Assembly (NCBI RefSeq): GCF_900167565.1
Contig: NZ_FUZV01000002.1
Span: 186,001-250,000, forward strand
Reading direction: 5' to 3'
DNA: 64,000 bases
From: Pseudoxanthomonas indica
Lineage (GTDB): Bacteria > Pseudomonadota > Gammaproteobacteria > Xanthomonadales > Xanthomonadaceae
The translations under genes were made by a program, and so were the position numbers. Positions 53,987 through 63,093 of the stretch are shown piece after piece; position 1 is the first letter of the stretch, and every line of letters starts with the position of its first letter. The notes under the pieces were generated by a model, which was not told where the DNA came from, ran no database searches, and was given only the letters and a program-made list of their open reading frames with translations.

Positions 53987-54735
53987 GCAAGTCCGTGTAC
54001 CCCCGGCCCCGGCCGGAAGCCCCGCTGGTGGTGTTCGATTTCGATCACACCCTGTACGACGGCGATTCCGGTGGGCATTTGGTCAAGTGGTTGCTGGTGC
54101 GCAATCCCCTGCGCGCGCTGGTGGCGGTGGCCGCTTCGCTGGTGCTGGGGCCGATGACGGCGTTCCTGCCCACCCGTCGTCATGGCATCTCCGGCTATAT
54201 CTGGATCGGCACGTTCGGCCTGCATGGCCGGCGCAGCTTCGACTCGCTGATTGACCGCTATGTGGCCACGCATCGCGAGGAAATCCAGGCCCGGCTGCTG
54301 CCAGTGGCGCTGGAGGTGTTCCGCGAACATCGTGCCGCTGGCGATTGCGTGGTGGTGGCCACCGGCGCACCGCCGGAACTGGCGCGTGCGATCCTGAAAT
54401 TCGTGGCCCACGAAGACGTGCCGGTGGTGGGCACCGCGGTGGGCCCGCGCCTGGGCGCGGTGGTGGCCACGCGCCACTGCCACAACGAGGAAAAGATGCG
54501 CATGCTGCGCGAGCGCGGCTATGGCGAAGTGGCCGTGGCCTATTCGGACAGCAGCGCCGACCTGCCGTTGCTGAAAGCAGCGCGCGCGCCGGTAGTGGTC
54601 AATCCCAAGGCCTCGCGGGTGCCGATGTTCCGCAAGGTGCTGCCGCCCGGCACGCCGATACTCAACTGGGGTTGTGCGGATCGGGCCGGTAGCCGCGACC
54701 CGCTGGCGGTCCATCGCGAAGCCGACGGCCAGTAG
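53983..54735 (+). CDS. HAD-IB family phosphatase (SerB-like)
   Basis: 250 residues. Motif I is [15 protein letters not shown], motif [17 protein letters not shown] and motif [15 protein letters not shown] hydrophobic segment after motif I (about 35-60) is unusual for SerB and could touch the membrane. It resembles the SerB-like phosphatases found beside trp genes in this family. The substrate is unknown. It overlaps trpC by four bases (ATGA). Confidence 0.87.
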   Translation: MSKSVYPRPRPEAPLVVFDFDHTLYDGDSGGHLVKWLLVRNPLRALVAVAASLVLGPMTAFLPTRRHGISGYIWIGTFGLHGRRSFDSLIDRYVATHREEIQARLLPVALEVFREHRAAGDCVVVATGAPPELARAILKFVAHEDVPVVGTAVGPRLGAVVATRHCHNEEKMRMLRERGYGEVAVAYSDSSADLPLLKAARAPVVVNPKASRVPMFRKVLPPGTPILNWGCADRAGSRDPLAVHREADGQ

Positions 54736-54782
54736 CCGTCCTTGCCGCCGGTGGGGCGCTGCCCGCCGGAGCGGTAGCCGTC

Positions 54783-55469
54783 TCAGCGGGTGCCGTAAAC
54801 CACGACGGTTTTGCCACGCGCGTGCAGCGCGCCGTCGGCCTGCAGCTTCTTGAGCACGCGGCCGGCCATTTCGCGCGAGCAGCCGACCAGGCGGGCCAGT
54901 TCCTGGCGCGAGACGCGCAGCTGGGTGCCTTGCGGATGGCTCATCGCTTCGGGTTCGCGCGCCAGATCATGCAGCGTGCGCACGATGCGGTCGGTGACAT
55001 CCAGGAACGCAAGGCGGCTGGCCTTGCGGCTGGTATCCAGCAGGCGCCGCGAAAGCTGCGCGCCAATGGCGTAGAGCAGCTTGGGCGCGTCGGCCGAGAG
55101 CGTGCCCAGGAACAGCTGGTGCAGGCGCTCGTAGCTGATTTCCGCCAGCTCGCACTGGGTGCGGGTGCGGAGGATGACCTCGCGCCGGTCGGACTCGATG
55201 AACAGGCCCATTTCACCGACGAACTCGCCGGAGCCGAAGTAGCCCAGGACCAGCTCGCGGTCGTCGTCTTCCTCGGTGATGATGCTGACCGAGCCGCTGA
55301 CCACGTAATACAAGGTGCCGGCCGGGTCGCCGGGCCGGAAGACATCGGCGCGGGCGGGGTAGCGGCGGCGATGACTGTGAGCCAGGAACCGCTCAAGCGT
55401 CGCCGTATCCGGCGTCAGCGGGTTGGCGGCAGCACGGGCGGGGGCGGAAAGGGGGATGCCTGGGCTCAT
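54783..55469 (-). CDS. clp: Clp, Crp-like transcriptional regulator responding to cyclic di-GMP
   Basis: 228 residues. The cNMP-binding beta-roll (about 35-130) holds VFRPGDPAGTLYYVVSGSVSIITEEDDDRELVLGYFGSGEFVGEMGLF and is very close to Xanthomonas Clp. The C-terminal winged helix has SRQELARLVGCSREMAGRVLKKL. In Xanthomonas, Clp activates genes for extracellular enzymes and exopolysaccharide and is released from DNA by cyclic di-GMP. The N-terminal 20 residues differ from the Xanthomonas protein. It is divergent from speD. Confidence 0.96.
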   Translation of the reverse strand: MSPGIPLSAPARAAANPLTPDTATLERFLAHSHRRRYPARADVFRPGDPAGTLYYVVSGSVSIITEEDDDRELVLGYFGSGEFVGEMGLFIESDRREVILRTRTQCELAEISYERLHQLFLGTLSADAPKLLYAIGAQLSRRLLDTSRKASRLAFLDVTDRIVRTLHDLAREPEAMSHPQGTQLRVSRQELARLVGCSREMAGRVLKKLQADGALHARGKTVVVYGTR

Positions 55470-55667
55470 GGTGGTCGGGGCAGTGAATTCACGAAGCTTA
55501 GGTCAACGTGAGCCCCACGGCAAACCCCGCCATGCAAGGGCTGGGCCAAAGCGGCGTCGGCGGGCCGACGCCCCTGCCGGGCCTGCGGGCCACCGACATT
55601 TCGTTGTCACGCGGTTTGCCTCATAATCGCGCCCCTTCACCGACACCCCCAGAGAGGGACCGCTGCC

Positions 55668-56462
55668 GTGGTAAAACCACTGCCTCGCCTCAGGCTGCAA
55701 GGCTTCAACAACCTCACCAAGGCGCTGAGCTTCAATATCTACGACGTGTGCTACGCCGTCTCCGAAGACGAGCGCCAGCGCTACATCGAATACATCGACG
55801 AGGAATACAACGCCGATCGCCTGACCCAGATCCTGACGGATGTGGCGGAGATCATCGGCGCCAACATCCTGAACGTGGCCCGCCAGGACTACGACCCGCA
55901 GGGCGCCTCGGTGACGATCCTGATCTCCGAAGAACCGGTGATCGACAAGAAGCAGGCAGGCAAGGAAATCATCTCCGACGCCGTGGTCGCGCATATGGAC
56001 AAGAGCCATATCACCGTCCATACGTACCCGGAGACGCATCCGCAGCACGGCATCGCCACCTTCCGCGCCGACATCGACGTGGCCACCTGCGGCGTGATCT
56101 CGCCGCTGAAGGCGTTGAACTACCTGATCGAAAGCCTGGAATCGGACATCGTGATCATGGACTACCGCGTCCGTGGCTTCACCCGTGACGTGAAGGGCAA
56201 GAAGCACTACATCGATCACAAGATCAATTCGATCCAGAACTTCCTGGCCAGCAACATCAAGTCGCGCTACGAGATGTTCGACGTCAACGTCTATCAGGAA
56301 AACATCTTCCACACCAAGATGCACCTGAAGGACTTCGACCTGGACCAGTACCTGTTCGAAGAGAAGGCCAAGAACCTGTCGTTCAAGGAACGCATGAAGA
56401 TCGAAGCGCTGCTCAAGCGCGAGATCGAAGAGCTGTTCCATGGGCGCAACCTGTCCGAGTAA
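55668..56462 (+). CDS. speD: S-adenosylmethionine decarboxylase (bacterial class 1A)
   Basis: 264 residues with a GTG start, the size of E. coli SpeD. The chain is expected to self-cleave between Lys112 and Ser113 (in [13 protein letters not shown]), turning the Ser into the pyruvoyl cofactor. It supplies decarboxylated SAM for spermidine synthesis. A good -10 (CATAAT at 55622-55627) lies 40 bases upstream, but the -35 is weak. No speE lies nearby in the window. Confidence 0.96.
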   Translation: MVKPLPRLRLQGFNNLTKALSFNIYDVCYAVSEDERQRYIEYIDEEYNADRLTQILTDVAEIIGANILNVARQDYDPQGASVTILISEEPVIDKKQAGKEIISDAVVAHMDKSHITVHTYPETHPQHGIATFRADIDVATCGVISPLKALNYLIESLESDIVIMDYRVRGFTRDVKGKKHYIDHKINSIQNFLASNIKSRYEMFDVNVYQENIFHTKMHLKDFDLDQYLFEEKAKNLSFKERMKIEALLKREIEELFHGRNLSE

Positions 56463-56523
56463 GCCCGGCAGGCGCCGACGGGTTACATCCCGTTCGGCAC
56501 CGGCGGATTAGTCTGGCGGCACA

Positions 56524-56595
56524 GTGAGCGGGACGACCCGCCCGCGGCTCGCGCCGCGAACCAGGACCGACGGCGGTCCGGAACGTAAGTTCCGG
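56524..56595 (+). promoter_or_regulatory. Guanidine-II (mini-ykkC) riboswitch
   Basis: Two hairpins carry ACGR tetraloops, the hallmark of this class. P1 is GCGGG-ACGA-CCCGC (56528-56541) and P2 is GGACCG-ACGG-CGGTCC (56564-56579), separated by 22 bases. A third hairpin, CCGGAAC-GTAA-GTTCCGG (56578-56595), shares two bases with P2, so the two may exclude each other, and TTTT (56600-56603) follows shortly after. The gene behind it is a sugE/gdx-type guanidinium exporter, the most common target of this riboswitch. Confidence 0.92.
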
Positions 56596-56637
56596 GCCGT
56601 TTTGCGTTACAGGCCCGGGAAAAACCTGGAGGTAATC

Positions 56638-56967
56638 ATGGCGTGGGTATATCTGGTGTTGGCGGGTGTGTTGGAAGTGGTGTGGGCGGTGGGGCTGAAG
56701 TACTCCGAAGGCTTCAGCAAGCTCTGGCCGAGCGTGATCACGTTGGTCGCCACGGTAGCCAGCTTCTGGCTGCTGGCTCTGGCCTTGAAGCATTTGCCGC
56801 TGGGCACGGGCTATGCGATCTGGGTCGGCATCGGCGCGGTCGGCACGGCCGTGCTGGGCATGCTGATCTTCAAGGAACCGGCGACGGTGGCGCGGCTGAT
56901 GTGCATCGGCCTGATCGTGGCCGGCATCATCGGCCTGAAGTTGACCTCGGGCGCCGACGCGGCCTGA
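56638..56967 (+). CDS. gdx: Guanidinium exporter (SMR family, Gdx/SugE)
   Basis: 109 residues from the ATG at 56638, with GGAGG at seven bases. Four membrane helices; the essential Glu sits in VLEVVWAVGLKYSEGF in helix 1, and the subtype-typical Trp and Lys following it fit the Gdx/SugE branch rather than EmrE-like polyspecific pumps. It works as an antiparallel dimer that exports guanidinium in exchange for protons. The guanidine-II riboswitch in its leader supports this role. The gene was formerly named sugE. Confidence 0.94.
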   Translation: MAWVYLVLAGVLEVVWAVGLKYSEGFSKLWPSVITLVATVASFWLLALALKHLPLGTGYAIWVGIGAVGTAVLGMLIFKEPATVARLMCIGLIVAGIIGLKLTSGADAA

Positions 56968-56976
56968 GGCGGTGGC

Positions 56977-57621
56977 TCACAGCCGGTAGGCGATCGCCTT
57001 CATGAAGTTGGAGGCGGTCGCCATCAGCCGCGGAATCGGCTGCGGCAACGCGCGCGCGCCGGCCTGCTCGGCGTGCTCGGCGTGGCGGGCTTCATCGGCT
57101 TTCATCACCTGCAGGATTTCGCGGCTGCGCAGATCGGCCGGCGGCAGGGTTTCCAGGTGTTCGTCCAGATGGGCTTCCACCTGGTGCTCGGTTTCCACCA
57201 CGAAGCCCAGGCTCCAGCCGTCACCGCGCAGGCCGGCCAGCGCACCCAGTGCATAGCTGCCGGCGTACCAGAGCGGATTGAACAGGCTGGCGCGGCTGTC
57301 CAGTTCGCGCAGGCGATCAGCGCACCAGGCCAGATGATCGGTTTCTTCCTGCGCGGCTTCGAGCAGCTGCGCGCGGGTCTGCTCGTCGCGGGCGACCGCG
57401 GCCTGGCCGAAATACAGGCCTTGCGCGCAGACCTCGCCGACGTGGTTGATGCGCATCAGGCCGGCCGCATGGCGGCGCTCATCGGCCGTCAGCTCCACTT
57501 CGGGGGTGTCGCCGGCCGGATTGGCGCGCAGGGCGGGCGGATTGCCGAACACCGTCTCCAGCGCCCGCTGTGATTCCACCAGCAGGCGGTCCAGGGGGGT
57601 ATGCAGACGCTGGGCAGTCAT
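56977..57621 (-). CDS. coq7: Demethoxyubiquinone hydroxylase
   Basis: 214 residues from the ATG at 57621. The di-iron ligands are in the repeated helices: [30 protein letters not shown] and, in the C-terminal half, [14 protein letters not shown] and DEARHAEHA. It adds the last hydroxyl group in ubiquinone synthesis and sits at the inner membrane. It is divergent from rplM, and the gap holds the rplM promoter. Confidence 0.95.
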   Translation of the reverse strand: MTAQRLHTPLDRLLVESQRALETVFGNPPALRANPAGDTPEVELTADERRHAAGLMRINHVGEVCAQGLYFGQAAVARDEQTRAQLLEAAQEETDHLAWCADRLRELDSRASLFNPLWYAGSYALGALAGLRGDGWSLGFVVETEHQVEAHLDEHLETLPPADLRSREILQVMKADEARHAEHAEQAGARALPQPIPRLMATASNFMKAIAYRL

Positions 57622-57730
57622 GGGCGGGGCGGGGTGGGGGACCAGCCGGCATTGTCTCCGCCACCGGCGATACTGCCAACCGGTGGGCCGGATCCGCTTC
57701 CGGCCCCGCTCAGGCAAGCCAACCCCGGAC

Positions 57731-57759
57731 TTGCGTGAACCCGGCCGGGTCCGTACAAT
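57731..57759 (+). promoter_or_regulatory. Promoter of rplM-rpsI
   Basis: TTGCGT (57731-57736) and TACAAT (57754-57759) are separated by exactly 17 bases and lie 88 bases before the rplM start. This is a good match to the sigma-70 consensus for a strongly expressed operon. Confidence 0.75.
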
Positions 57760-57846
57760 CCCGCTCCTTTCCGCCGTACCACAACGCGTGGCAGAGTTCC
57801 GCCGGCTTTCCGGTGCAATGAGCCCGACCAAACAACAGAGTCAGTC

Positions 57847-58275
57847 ATGAAAACCTTTACCGCCAAGTCCGAGACCGTCCAGCGCGACTGGTATCTCGTC
57901 GACGCCGCTGGCAAGACGCTGGGTCGTCTTTCCACCGAGCTCGCCCGCCGCCTGCGTGGCAAGCACAAGCCCGTCTACACCCCGCACGTCGATACCGGTG
58001 ATTACCTCGTCGTAATCAATGCCGAGAAGATCGCGGTGACCGGCAACAAGCTGCAGGACAAGAAGTACCATCGCTTCACCGGCTACATCGGCAACCTGAA
58101 GACGGAAACCCTGGCGCAAGCGCTGGAACGTCATCCGGAGCGCGTCATCGAGACCGCCGTGAAGGGCATGCTGCCGAAGGGCCCGCTGGGTCGCGACATG
58201 TACCGCAAGCTCAAGGTCTACAAGGGCTCCGAGCATCCGCATTCCGCACAGCAGCCGCAGCCGCTGGACATCTGA
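57847..58275 (+). CDS. rplM: 50S ribosomal protein L13
   Basis: 142 residues, the exact family size. Typical are the start [28 protein letters not shown], the motif [14 protein letters not shown] and [15 protein letters not shown] near the end. It binds 23S rRNA early in assembly. It is followed by rpsI after seven bases, the usual pairing. Confidence 0.98.
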   Translation: MKTFTAKSETVQRDWYLVDAAGKTLGRLSTELARRLRGKHKPVYTPHVDTGDYLVVINAEKIAVTGNKLQDKKYHRFTGYIGNLKTETLAQALERHPERVIETAVKGMLPKGPLGRDMYRKLKVYKGSEHPHSAQQPQPLDI

Positions 58276-58282
58276 GGCAATC

Positions 58283-58675
58283 ATGGCAATCACCCAAAAT
58301 TACGGCACCGGCCGTCGCAAGTCCTCCACCGCCCGCGTGTTTCTGCGCAAGGGCGCCGGCAACATCACGGTCAACGGTCGTCCGCTGGACGAGTTCTTTG
58401 GTCGCGAAACCGCGCGCATGATCGTGCGCCAGCCGCTGGAGCTGACCAAGAACACTGAAAACTTCGACATCCTGGTCACCGCCACCGGCGGCGGCACCAC
58501 CGGTCAGGCCGGCGCTATCCGTCTGGGTATCGCACGCGCGCTGGTGGAGTATGATGAAACCCTGAAGAGCGAACTGCGCAAGGCAGGCTTCATGACCCGC
58601 GACGCCCGCGAAGTCGAGCGTAAGAAGGTCGGTCTGCACAAGGCACGTCGCGCTACCCAGTTCTCGAAGCGCTAA
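58283..58675 (+). CDS. rpsI: 30S ribosomal protein S9
   Basis: 130 residues. Typical are the start [18 protein letters not shown], the central [19 protein letters not shown] and the basic C-terminus [10 protein letters not shown], whose last Arg contacts the P-site tRNA. It is co-transcribed with rplM. Confidence 0.98.
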   Translation: MAITQNYGTGRRKSSTARVFLRKGAGNITVNGRPLDEFFGRETARMIVRQPLELTKNTENFDILVTATGGGTTGQAGAIRLGIARALVEYDETLKSELRKAGFMTRDAREVERKKVGLHKARRATQFSKR

Positions 58676-58696
58676 TCCAGGCTTCCAACGCGTTAC

Positions 58697-58771
58697 AGCC
58701 CCGTCGCCAAGCGGTAAGGCACCTGACTCTGACTCAGGCATTCGGTGGTTCGAATCCATCCGGGGCTGCCA
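58697..58771 (+). tRNA. tRNA-Gln (anticodon CTG)
   Basis: A full cloverleaf can be drawn: acceptor stem AGCCCCG/CGGGGCT, D arm GCCAAGCGGTAAGGC, anticodon arm CCTGA-CTCTGAC-TCAGG with anticodon CTG reading CAG, T arm GGTGG-TTCGAAT-CCATC (one G-T pair), discriminator G and encoded CCA. It lies 21 bases after rpsI and is followed by a terminator, so it may be co-transcribed with the ribosomal genes. Confidence 0.95.
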
Positions 58772-58796
58772 ATTCGAAGTCCGCAAGGACATCAGC

Positions 58797-58829
58797 AAAA
58801 AGCTCGCTACGGCGAGCTTTTTGTTTTTG
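58797..58829 (+). terminator. Terminator after tRNA-Gln
   Basis: AAGCTCGC (58801-58808) and GCGAGCTT (58813-58820) form an eight-base stem with a TACG loop, preceded by A residues and followed by TTTGTTTTTG. Confidence 0.9.
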
Positions 58830-58884
58830 GCGCTCCGATAATGGAGGCCTTCGCGCTTGCGCTCGCTGTGATCGGATCCCCGCC

Positions 58885-59625
58885 ATGGTCGCCACGTTCC
58901 TGCCTCCCTTTTCAACTGCCGAGCAACTGCAGCCGTGCATGCGCGAGCGCGGTTACGCGGTGTTGACGCCGGAGGCGCTGGCGCAAGCCACGGGCGTTGC
59001 CCTTGCGGATCTGCAGGCCTTGACGCCTGACTGGGACGATCTGGAAGTGGATCAGTACCTCAAGGATGGCGGACGCTATCGCCGCCGCCGCCATTCCTGT
59101 TTCATCGCGGACCACAGTCGGCTGGAGCAGGCGCCGCATCGCGCGCATTGGCAGTCGGTGGACTACAACGCGCTGCACGGTGGCATGCATCGCTGGTTCG
59201 AGCCGATGAAGCCGGCCACAGCGGCCAATGACGCCTGGCAGACGCTGCTGCTGGGGCTGTCCCGGCATTGCTCGGCGTTGAAGGGCGAGCAGCCCTGGTA
59301 CATCGAGGCGCATCAGTTCCGCATCGATACCATCGATGGCATCGGCCGGCCGACGCCGGAAGGCGCGCACCGCGACGGCGTGGATTTCGTGGCGGTGCTG
59401 CTGGTGGCGCGAGAAGGCATCAAGGGCGGCGAAACCCGTGTGTTCGAGGCCGCTGGCCCCGACGGCCAGCGTTTTACCCTGGAGACACCGTGGTCACTGC
59501 TGTTGCTGGATGATGCCCGCGTCATCCACGAATCCACGCCGATCCAGCCCGCTGCCGATGGCGGTGGGCATCGCGATACGCTCGTGCTGACCTTCCGCTC
59601 CGGGGGCTTCCAGGGCGAAGCCTGA
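58885..59625 (+). CDS. 2OG-Fe dioxygenase family protein
   Basis: 246 residues. The iron and 2-oxoglutarate ligands are visible: HRDG (the H-x-D pair) in TPEGAHRDGVDFVAVLL, the distal His in DDARVIHESTPI, and the Arg in HRDTLVLTFRSG. This fits the PF10014-type (2OG-Fe_Oxy_2) family, whose known members hydroxylate free amino acids such as isoleucine. The substrate cannot be read here. It has no signal peptide. Confidence 0.88.
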   Translation: MVATFLPPFSTAEQLQPCMRERGYAVLTPEALAQATGVALADLQALTPDWDDLEVDQYLKDGGRYRRRRHSCFIADHSRLEQAPHRAHWQSVDYNALHGGMHRWFEPMKPATAANDAWQTLLLGLSRHCSALKGEQPWYIEAHQFRIDTIDGIGRPTPEGAHRDGVDFVAVLLVAREGIKGGETRVFEAAGPDGQRFTLETPWSLLLLDDARVIHESTPIQPAADGGGHRDTLVLTFRSGGFQGEA

Positions 59626-59693
59626 TGCGGCCCCCGAACGGACCCGGGGTAGTTACAATTGAAACCAACAGTCAGCCAACGAGTGGGGAAAGA

Positions 59694-60683
59694 ATGAAGC
59701 TGGGTTCGTTGAAAGAAGGCGGCCGCGACGGCACGCTGATCGTGGTGTCGCGTGATCTGACCCGCGCCGTGCGCGCCACCAGCATTGCCGCCACGCTGCA
59801 GGCCGCACTGGAAGACTGGTCCAACCTGGCGCCGCGCCTGAACGCGTTGTCCGAATCGATCAACGCGGATGATGCCGACGGCGTCTTCGATCTGGATCCC
59901 AAGGCGCTGGCCGCACCGTTGCCGCGCGCCTACGAATTTGTCGATGGCAGCGCCTACCTGCCGCATGTGGAGCGCGTGCGGCGTGCGCGCGGCGCCGAGA
60001 TTCCGGACACCTTCTACACCGACCCGCTGATGTACCAGGCCACCAGCGCTGGTTTCTACGGCCCGCGCGATGCGGTGCGCGTGGTCAGCGAGGACTACGG
60101 CATCGACCTGGAAGCCGAACTGGTGGTGATCACCGACGACGTGCCGATGGCGGTGACGCCGGAACAGGCCGCCGCGCACATCCAGCTCGTGGGTTTGGTC
60201 AACGATGTCTCGCTGCGCAATCTGATCCCGCCGGAGCTGGCCAAGGGCTTCGGCTTCCTGCAGTCCAAGCCGCGCTCGGCCTTGTCGCCGGTGTTCGTAA
60301 CCCCGGACGAGCTGGGCGCCGCCTGGCAGGACAGCAAGGTGCACCTGCCGCTGCTGACCCACATCAACGGCCAGTGGTTTGGCGCGCCGGAAGCGGGCGA
60401 GGACATGCAGTTCAATTTCGCCCAGTTGGTGGCGCACGCGGCCAAGACGCGTCCGCTGTCGGCCGGCGCCATCGTCGGCTCGGGCACCATCGCCAACCAG
60501 GACACCAGCAAGGGCGCCTCGTGCTTTGCCGAGCAGCGCACGGTGGAAACATTGCGTGACGGCAAGCCGAGCACTCCGTTCATGAAATTTGGTGACGTGG
60601 TCCGCATCGAGATGCTGGACCGTGACGGCCATTCCATTTTTGGTGCAATCGAGCAGCGAATCGAGCAGCAGTCCTTGTCTTGA
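59694..60683 (+). CDS. Fumarylacetoacetate hydrolase family protein
   Basis: 329 residues from the ATG at 59694, preceded by GGGGAAAGA. The FAH-type C-terminal domain shows DLEAELVVITDDVP with metal-binding Glu/Asp residues and GTIANQDTSKGASCFAEQR. It is followed by maiA, so it most likely splits fumarylacetoacetate in the last step of tyrosine/homogentisate degradation. The genes for the earlier steps (hppD, hmgA) are not next to it in this window. TACAAT at 59654 could be its -10 but has no good -35. Confidence 0.88.
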   Translation: MKLGSLKEGGRDGTLIVVSRDLTRAVRATSIAATLQAALEDWSNLAPRLNALSESINADDADGVFDLDPKALAAPLPRAYEFVDGSAYLPHVERVRRARGAEIPDTFYTDPLMYQATSAGFYGPRDAVRVVSEDYGIDLEAELVVITDDVPMAVTPEQAAAHIQLVGLVNDVSLRNLIPPELAKGFGFLQSKPRSALSPVFVTPDELGAAWQDSKVHLPLLTHINGQWFGAPEAGEDMQFNFAQLVAHAAKTRPLSAGAIVGSGTIANQDTSKGASCFAEQRTVETLRDGKPSTPFMKFGDVVRIEMLDRDGHSIFGAIEQRIEQQSLS

Positions 60684-60779
60684 GGCAAGGCAGCGGCAAA
60701 CTGGGTCAGCGCGAGCAGGGGAAACGCATGGTCAGTGGGTTACAGGGAAGTCGGTTCGACCGGCCGCAGGATCGCGGCC

Positions 60780-61436
60780 ATGGGTGAGCATTTGCGCCTG
60801 TACTCGTACTGGCGGTCGAGCGCCGCCTATCGCGTGCGCATTGGCCTGAACCTGAAAGGCTTGAGCTACGAAATCCTGCCCGTGCACCTGGTGCGCGACG
60901 GCGGCCAGCAGCACCAGCCCGACTACGCGGCCAAGAATCCCCAGCACCTGGTGCCGACGCTGCTGCATGGCACCCGCGTGGTGCGGCAGTCGTTGGCGAT
61001 CCTGGAATATCTGGACGAGGCCTGGCCGTCGCCGCGGCTGCTGCCGATGACCGCCCGCGATCGCGCCCGCGTGCGCGCGCTGGCGCAGATGGTCACCAGC
61101 GACATCCATCCGCTCAACAATCTGCGCGTGCTGCAATACTTCGAGAACACCTGGCATGTGCCGCACGCCGAGCGCGATGACTGGATCAAGCACTGGATCC
61201 TGGAAGGCTTCACCGCCATGGAGTCACTGCTGTCGCAGGACTCGGCCACCGGCGTCTATTGCCATGGCCAGAGCCCGGGCATGGCCGATTGTTGTCTGAT
61301 TCCGCAGATCTTCAATGCGCGCCGCTTTGGCGTGGACATGGATGCGTTTCCGACCCTGGTGCGCATCGAGCAGGCCTGCCTGGCCTTGCCCGCCTTCGAT
61401 CATGCTCGTCCGGAGCGGCAGCCGGACGCGCAGTAA
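60780..61436 (+). CDS. maiA: Maleylacetoacetate isomerase (GST zeta class)
   Basis: 218 residues from the ATG at 60780. The zeta-class signature is LYSYWRSSAAYRVRIGLNLKGLSYE, with the glutathione-activating Ser-Ser, followed by QSLAILEYLDE. It isomerises maleylacetoacetate to fumarylacetoacetate with glutathione, one step before the hydrolase encoded upstream. The gene order is thus reversed relative to the reaction order. Confidence 0.95.
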   Translation: MGEHLRLYSYWRSSAAYRVRIGLNLKGLSYEILPVHLVRDGGQQHQPDYAAKNPQHLVPTLLHGTRVVRQSLAILEYLDEAWPSPRLLPMTARDRARVRALAQMVTSDIHPLNNLRVLQYFENTWHVPHAERDDWIKHWILEGFTAMESLLSQDSATGVYCHGQSPGMADCCLIPQIFNARRFGVDMDAFPTLVRIEQACLALPAFDHARPERQPDAQ

Positions 61437-61469
61437 GGCGGTTGCGGCGACGCAGTGCGTCGCCGGCGG

Positions 61470-62603
61470 TTACGAAAAGCCCTGGGTGATGCGCGGCGCG
61501 CTGCCGGTGTCGTAGTCGGCGTATGGATCGTGTTCGCCCTTGCTGCCTTCGGACAGGCGGAATTTCAGCGCCAGGCCATCACGCGAATCGGCGGCACGCA
61601 GCGCTTCTTCCTGCTCGATCTGGCCTTCCTTGACCATGCGGAACAGGCACTGGTCGAAGGTTTCCATGCCTTCTTCCAGCGATTCTTCCATCGCCTGCTT
61701 GATTTCGTGGACCTGGCCGCGGCGCAGCAGGTCGCGAATCATCGGCGTGTTGATCAGCACTTCCGCGGCCGGCAGGCGGCGACCATCCTCACCCTTGACC
61801 AGACGCTGCGAGACCACGGCGCGCAGGTTCAGCGCCAGGTTCATCAGCACGTTCTTGTGCGCACTCTCGGGGAAGAAGTTGAGGATGCGTTCGATGGTCT
61901 GGTCGGCGTTGTTCGAGTGCAGCGTGGCCAGGCACAGGTGACCGGTTTCGGCAAAGGCGATGGCCGCCTCCATCGTGGTGGCGTCCAGGATTTCGCCAAT
62001 CAGGATGACGTCCGGCGCCTCGCGCATCGCATTCTTCAGCGCGTTGTGGAAGGCATGCGTATCCAGGCCTACTTCGCGCTGGTTGACGATAGACTGCTTG
62101 TGCTTGTGCAGGTATTCGATCGGATCTTCGATGGTCAGGATGTGGCCGGTGGTGCTGTTGTTGCGGTGGTCGATCATCGACGCCAGCGTGGTCGACTTGC
62201 CCGAACCGGTGGAGCCGACAATCAGCACCAGCCCGCGCGGGGTCATGATGATGTCCTTGAGCACCGACGGCAGGTGCAGCTCCTCGATCGAGGGGATCAC
62301 GCTGCGGATGGCGCGGATGACCATGCCCACTTCGCCGCGCTGCTTGAACACGTTGACGCGGAAGCGTCCGGCGTCCTGCAGAGCGATCGCCATGTTGAGT
62401 TCCAGCTCGCGCTCGAAGGTGGGCACCTGGCCCTCGTCCATCAGCGAGTAAGCGATCTTCTTGACCATGCCCGCCGGCAGGCCAGTGTTGCCCAGCGGGT
62501 AGAGCTTGCCTTCAATCTTGATGTAGACCGGCGCCCCGGTGGTCAAAAACATGTCCGAGGCGTTTTTCTCGGTCATCAGCTTCAGGAAATAGCCGATGTC
62601 CAT
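61470..62603 (-). CDS. pilU: Type IV pilus retraction ATPase PilU
   Basis: 377 residues from the ATG at 62603, the length of PilU rather than PilT (~345). The N-terminal domain starts MDIGYFLKLMTEKNASDMFLTTG. Walker A is GSTGSGKS (130-137), the Asp box is around LTIEDPIEY (157-165) and the Walker B region is DVILIGEILDATTMEAA (198-214). A Leu (206) stands where PilT-like ATPases usually have Arg in the GE(I/M)RD sequence. It works with PilT in pilus retraction and twitching. No pilT is in the window. Confidence 0.94.
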   Translation of the reverse strand: MDIGYFLKLMTEKNASDMFLTTGAPVYIKIEGKLYPLGNTGLPAGMVKKIAYSLMDEGQVPTFERELELNMAIALQDAGRFRVNVFKQRGEVGMVIRAIRSVIPSIEELHLPSVLKDIIMTPRGLVLIVGSTGSGKSTTLASMIDHRNNSTTGHILTIEDPIEYLHKHKQSIVNQREVGLDTHAFHNALKNAMREAPDVILIGEILDATTMEAAIAFAETGHLCLATLHSNNADQTIERILNFFPESAHKNVLMNLALNLRAVVSQRLVKGEDGRRLPAAEVLINTPMIRDLLRRGQVHEIKQAMEESLEEGMETFDQCLFRMVKEGQIEQEEALRAADSRDGLALKFRLSEGSKGEHDPYADYDTGSAPRITQGFS

Positions 62604-62697
62604 ATGCAAGCATCCCCAATATGGCGGCCACCATTGCAACGGCGCCGCAGGCTTCCGACAATGGCCGCGCGATCCCCTGATACGACACGGCACCCGA

Positions 62698-63093
62698 ATG
62701 AATCGTAGCTTCGCACAATTCCATATCCCGCTGCATGTGATGGCGGCCTCACTCGCGCTCATGCTGGCCTTCATCGGCACGGCAAATGCCCAGTCGGCGC
62801 CCATTCCGGAAGTGGATACCGCCCGCCAGGCCGTGGACCGGGCCGACCAGGCCGACGCCGACCAGTACGCGCCCGATGCCATGGCGCGTGCACGCAACCT
62901 GCTCGCCCAGGCCCAGCAGGCGCAAAGCAACCGCGACAAGAAGGACGCCATCGAGTTTGCCCTGCGCGCCTCTGCCGACGCCGATCTGGCACGCGCATTG
63001 AGCCAGGAAGCCCTGGCCAATGCCGAGTTGCAGCATCGGCGCGCGGAGATTTCGGAACTGCAGCGCAAGCTCGGCACGGAGGAGACCCCATGA
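62698..63093 (+). CDS. DUF4398-type periplasmic protein
   Basis: 131 residues from the ATG at 62698. A signal peptide (about 1-31, ending in TANAQ) is followed by a long alpha-helical part rich in Ala, Gln, Arg and Asp (VDTARQAVDRADQADADQYAPDAMARARNLLAQAQQAQ), as in DUF4398 proteins encoded beside OmpA-like genes. It overlaps the OmpA-like gene by four bases (ATGA). Confidence 0.85.
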   Translation: MNRSFAQFHIPLHVMAASLALMLAFIGTANAQSAPIPEVDTARQAVDRADQADADQYAPDAMARARNLLAQAQQAQSNRDKKDAIEFALRASADADLARALSQEALANAELQHRRAEISELQRKLGTEETP

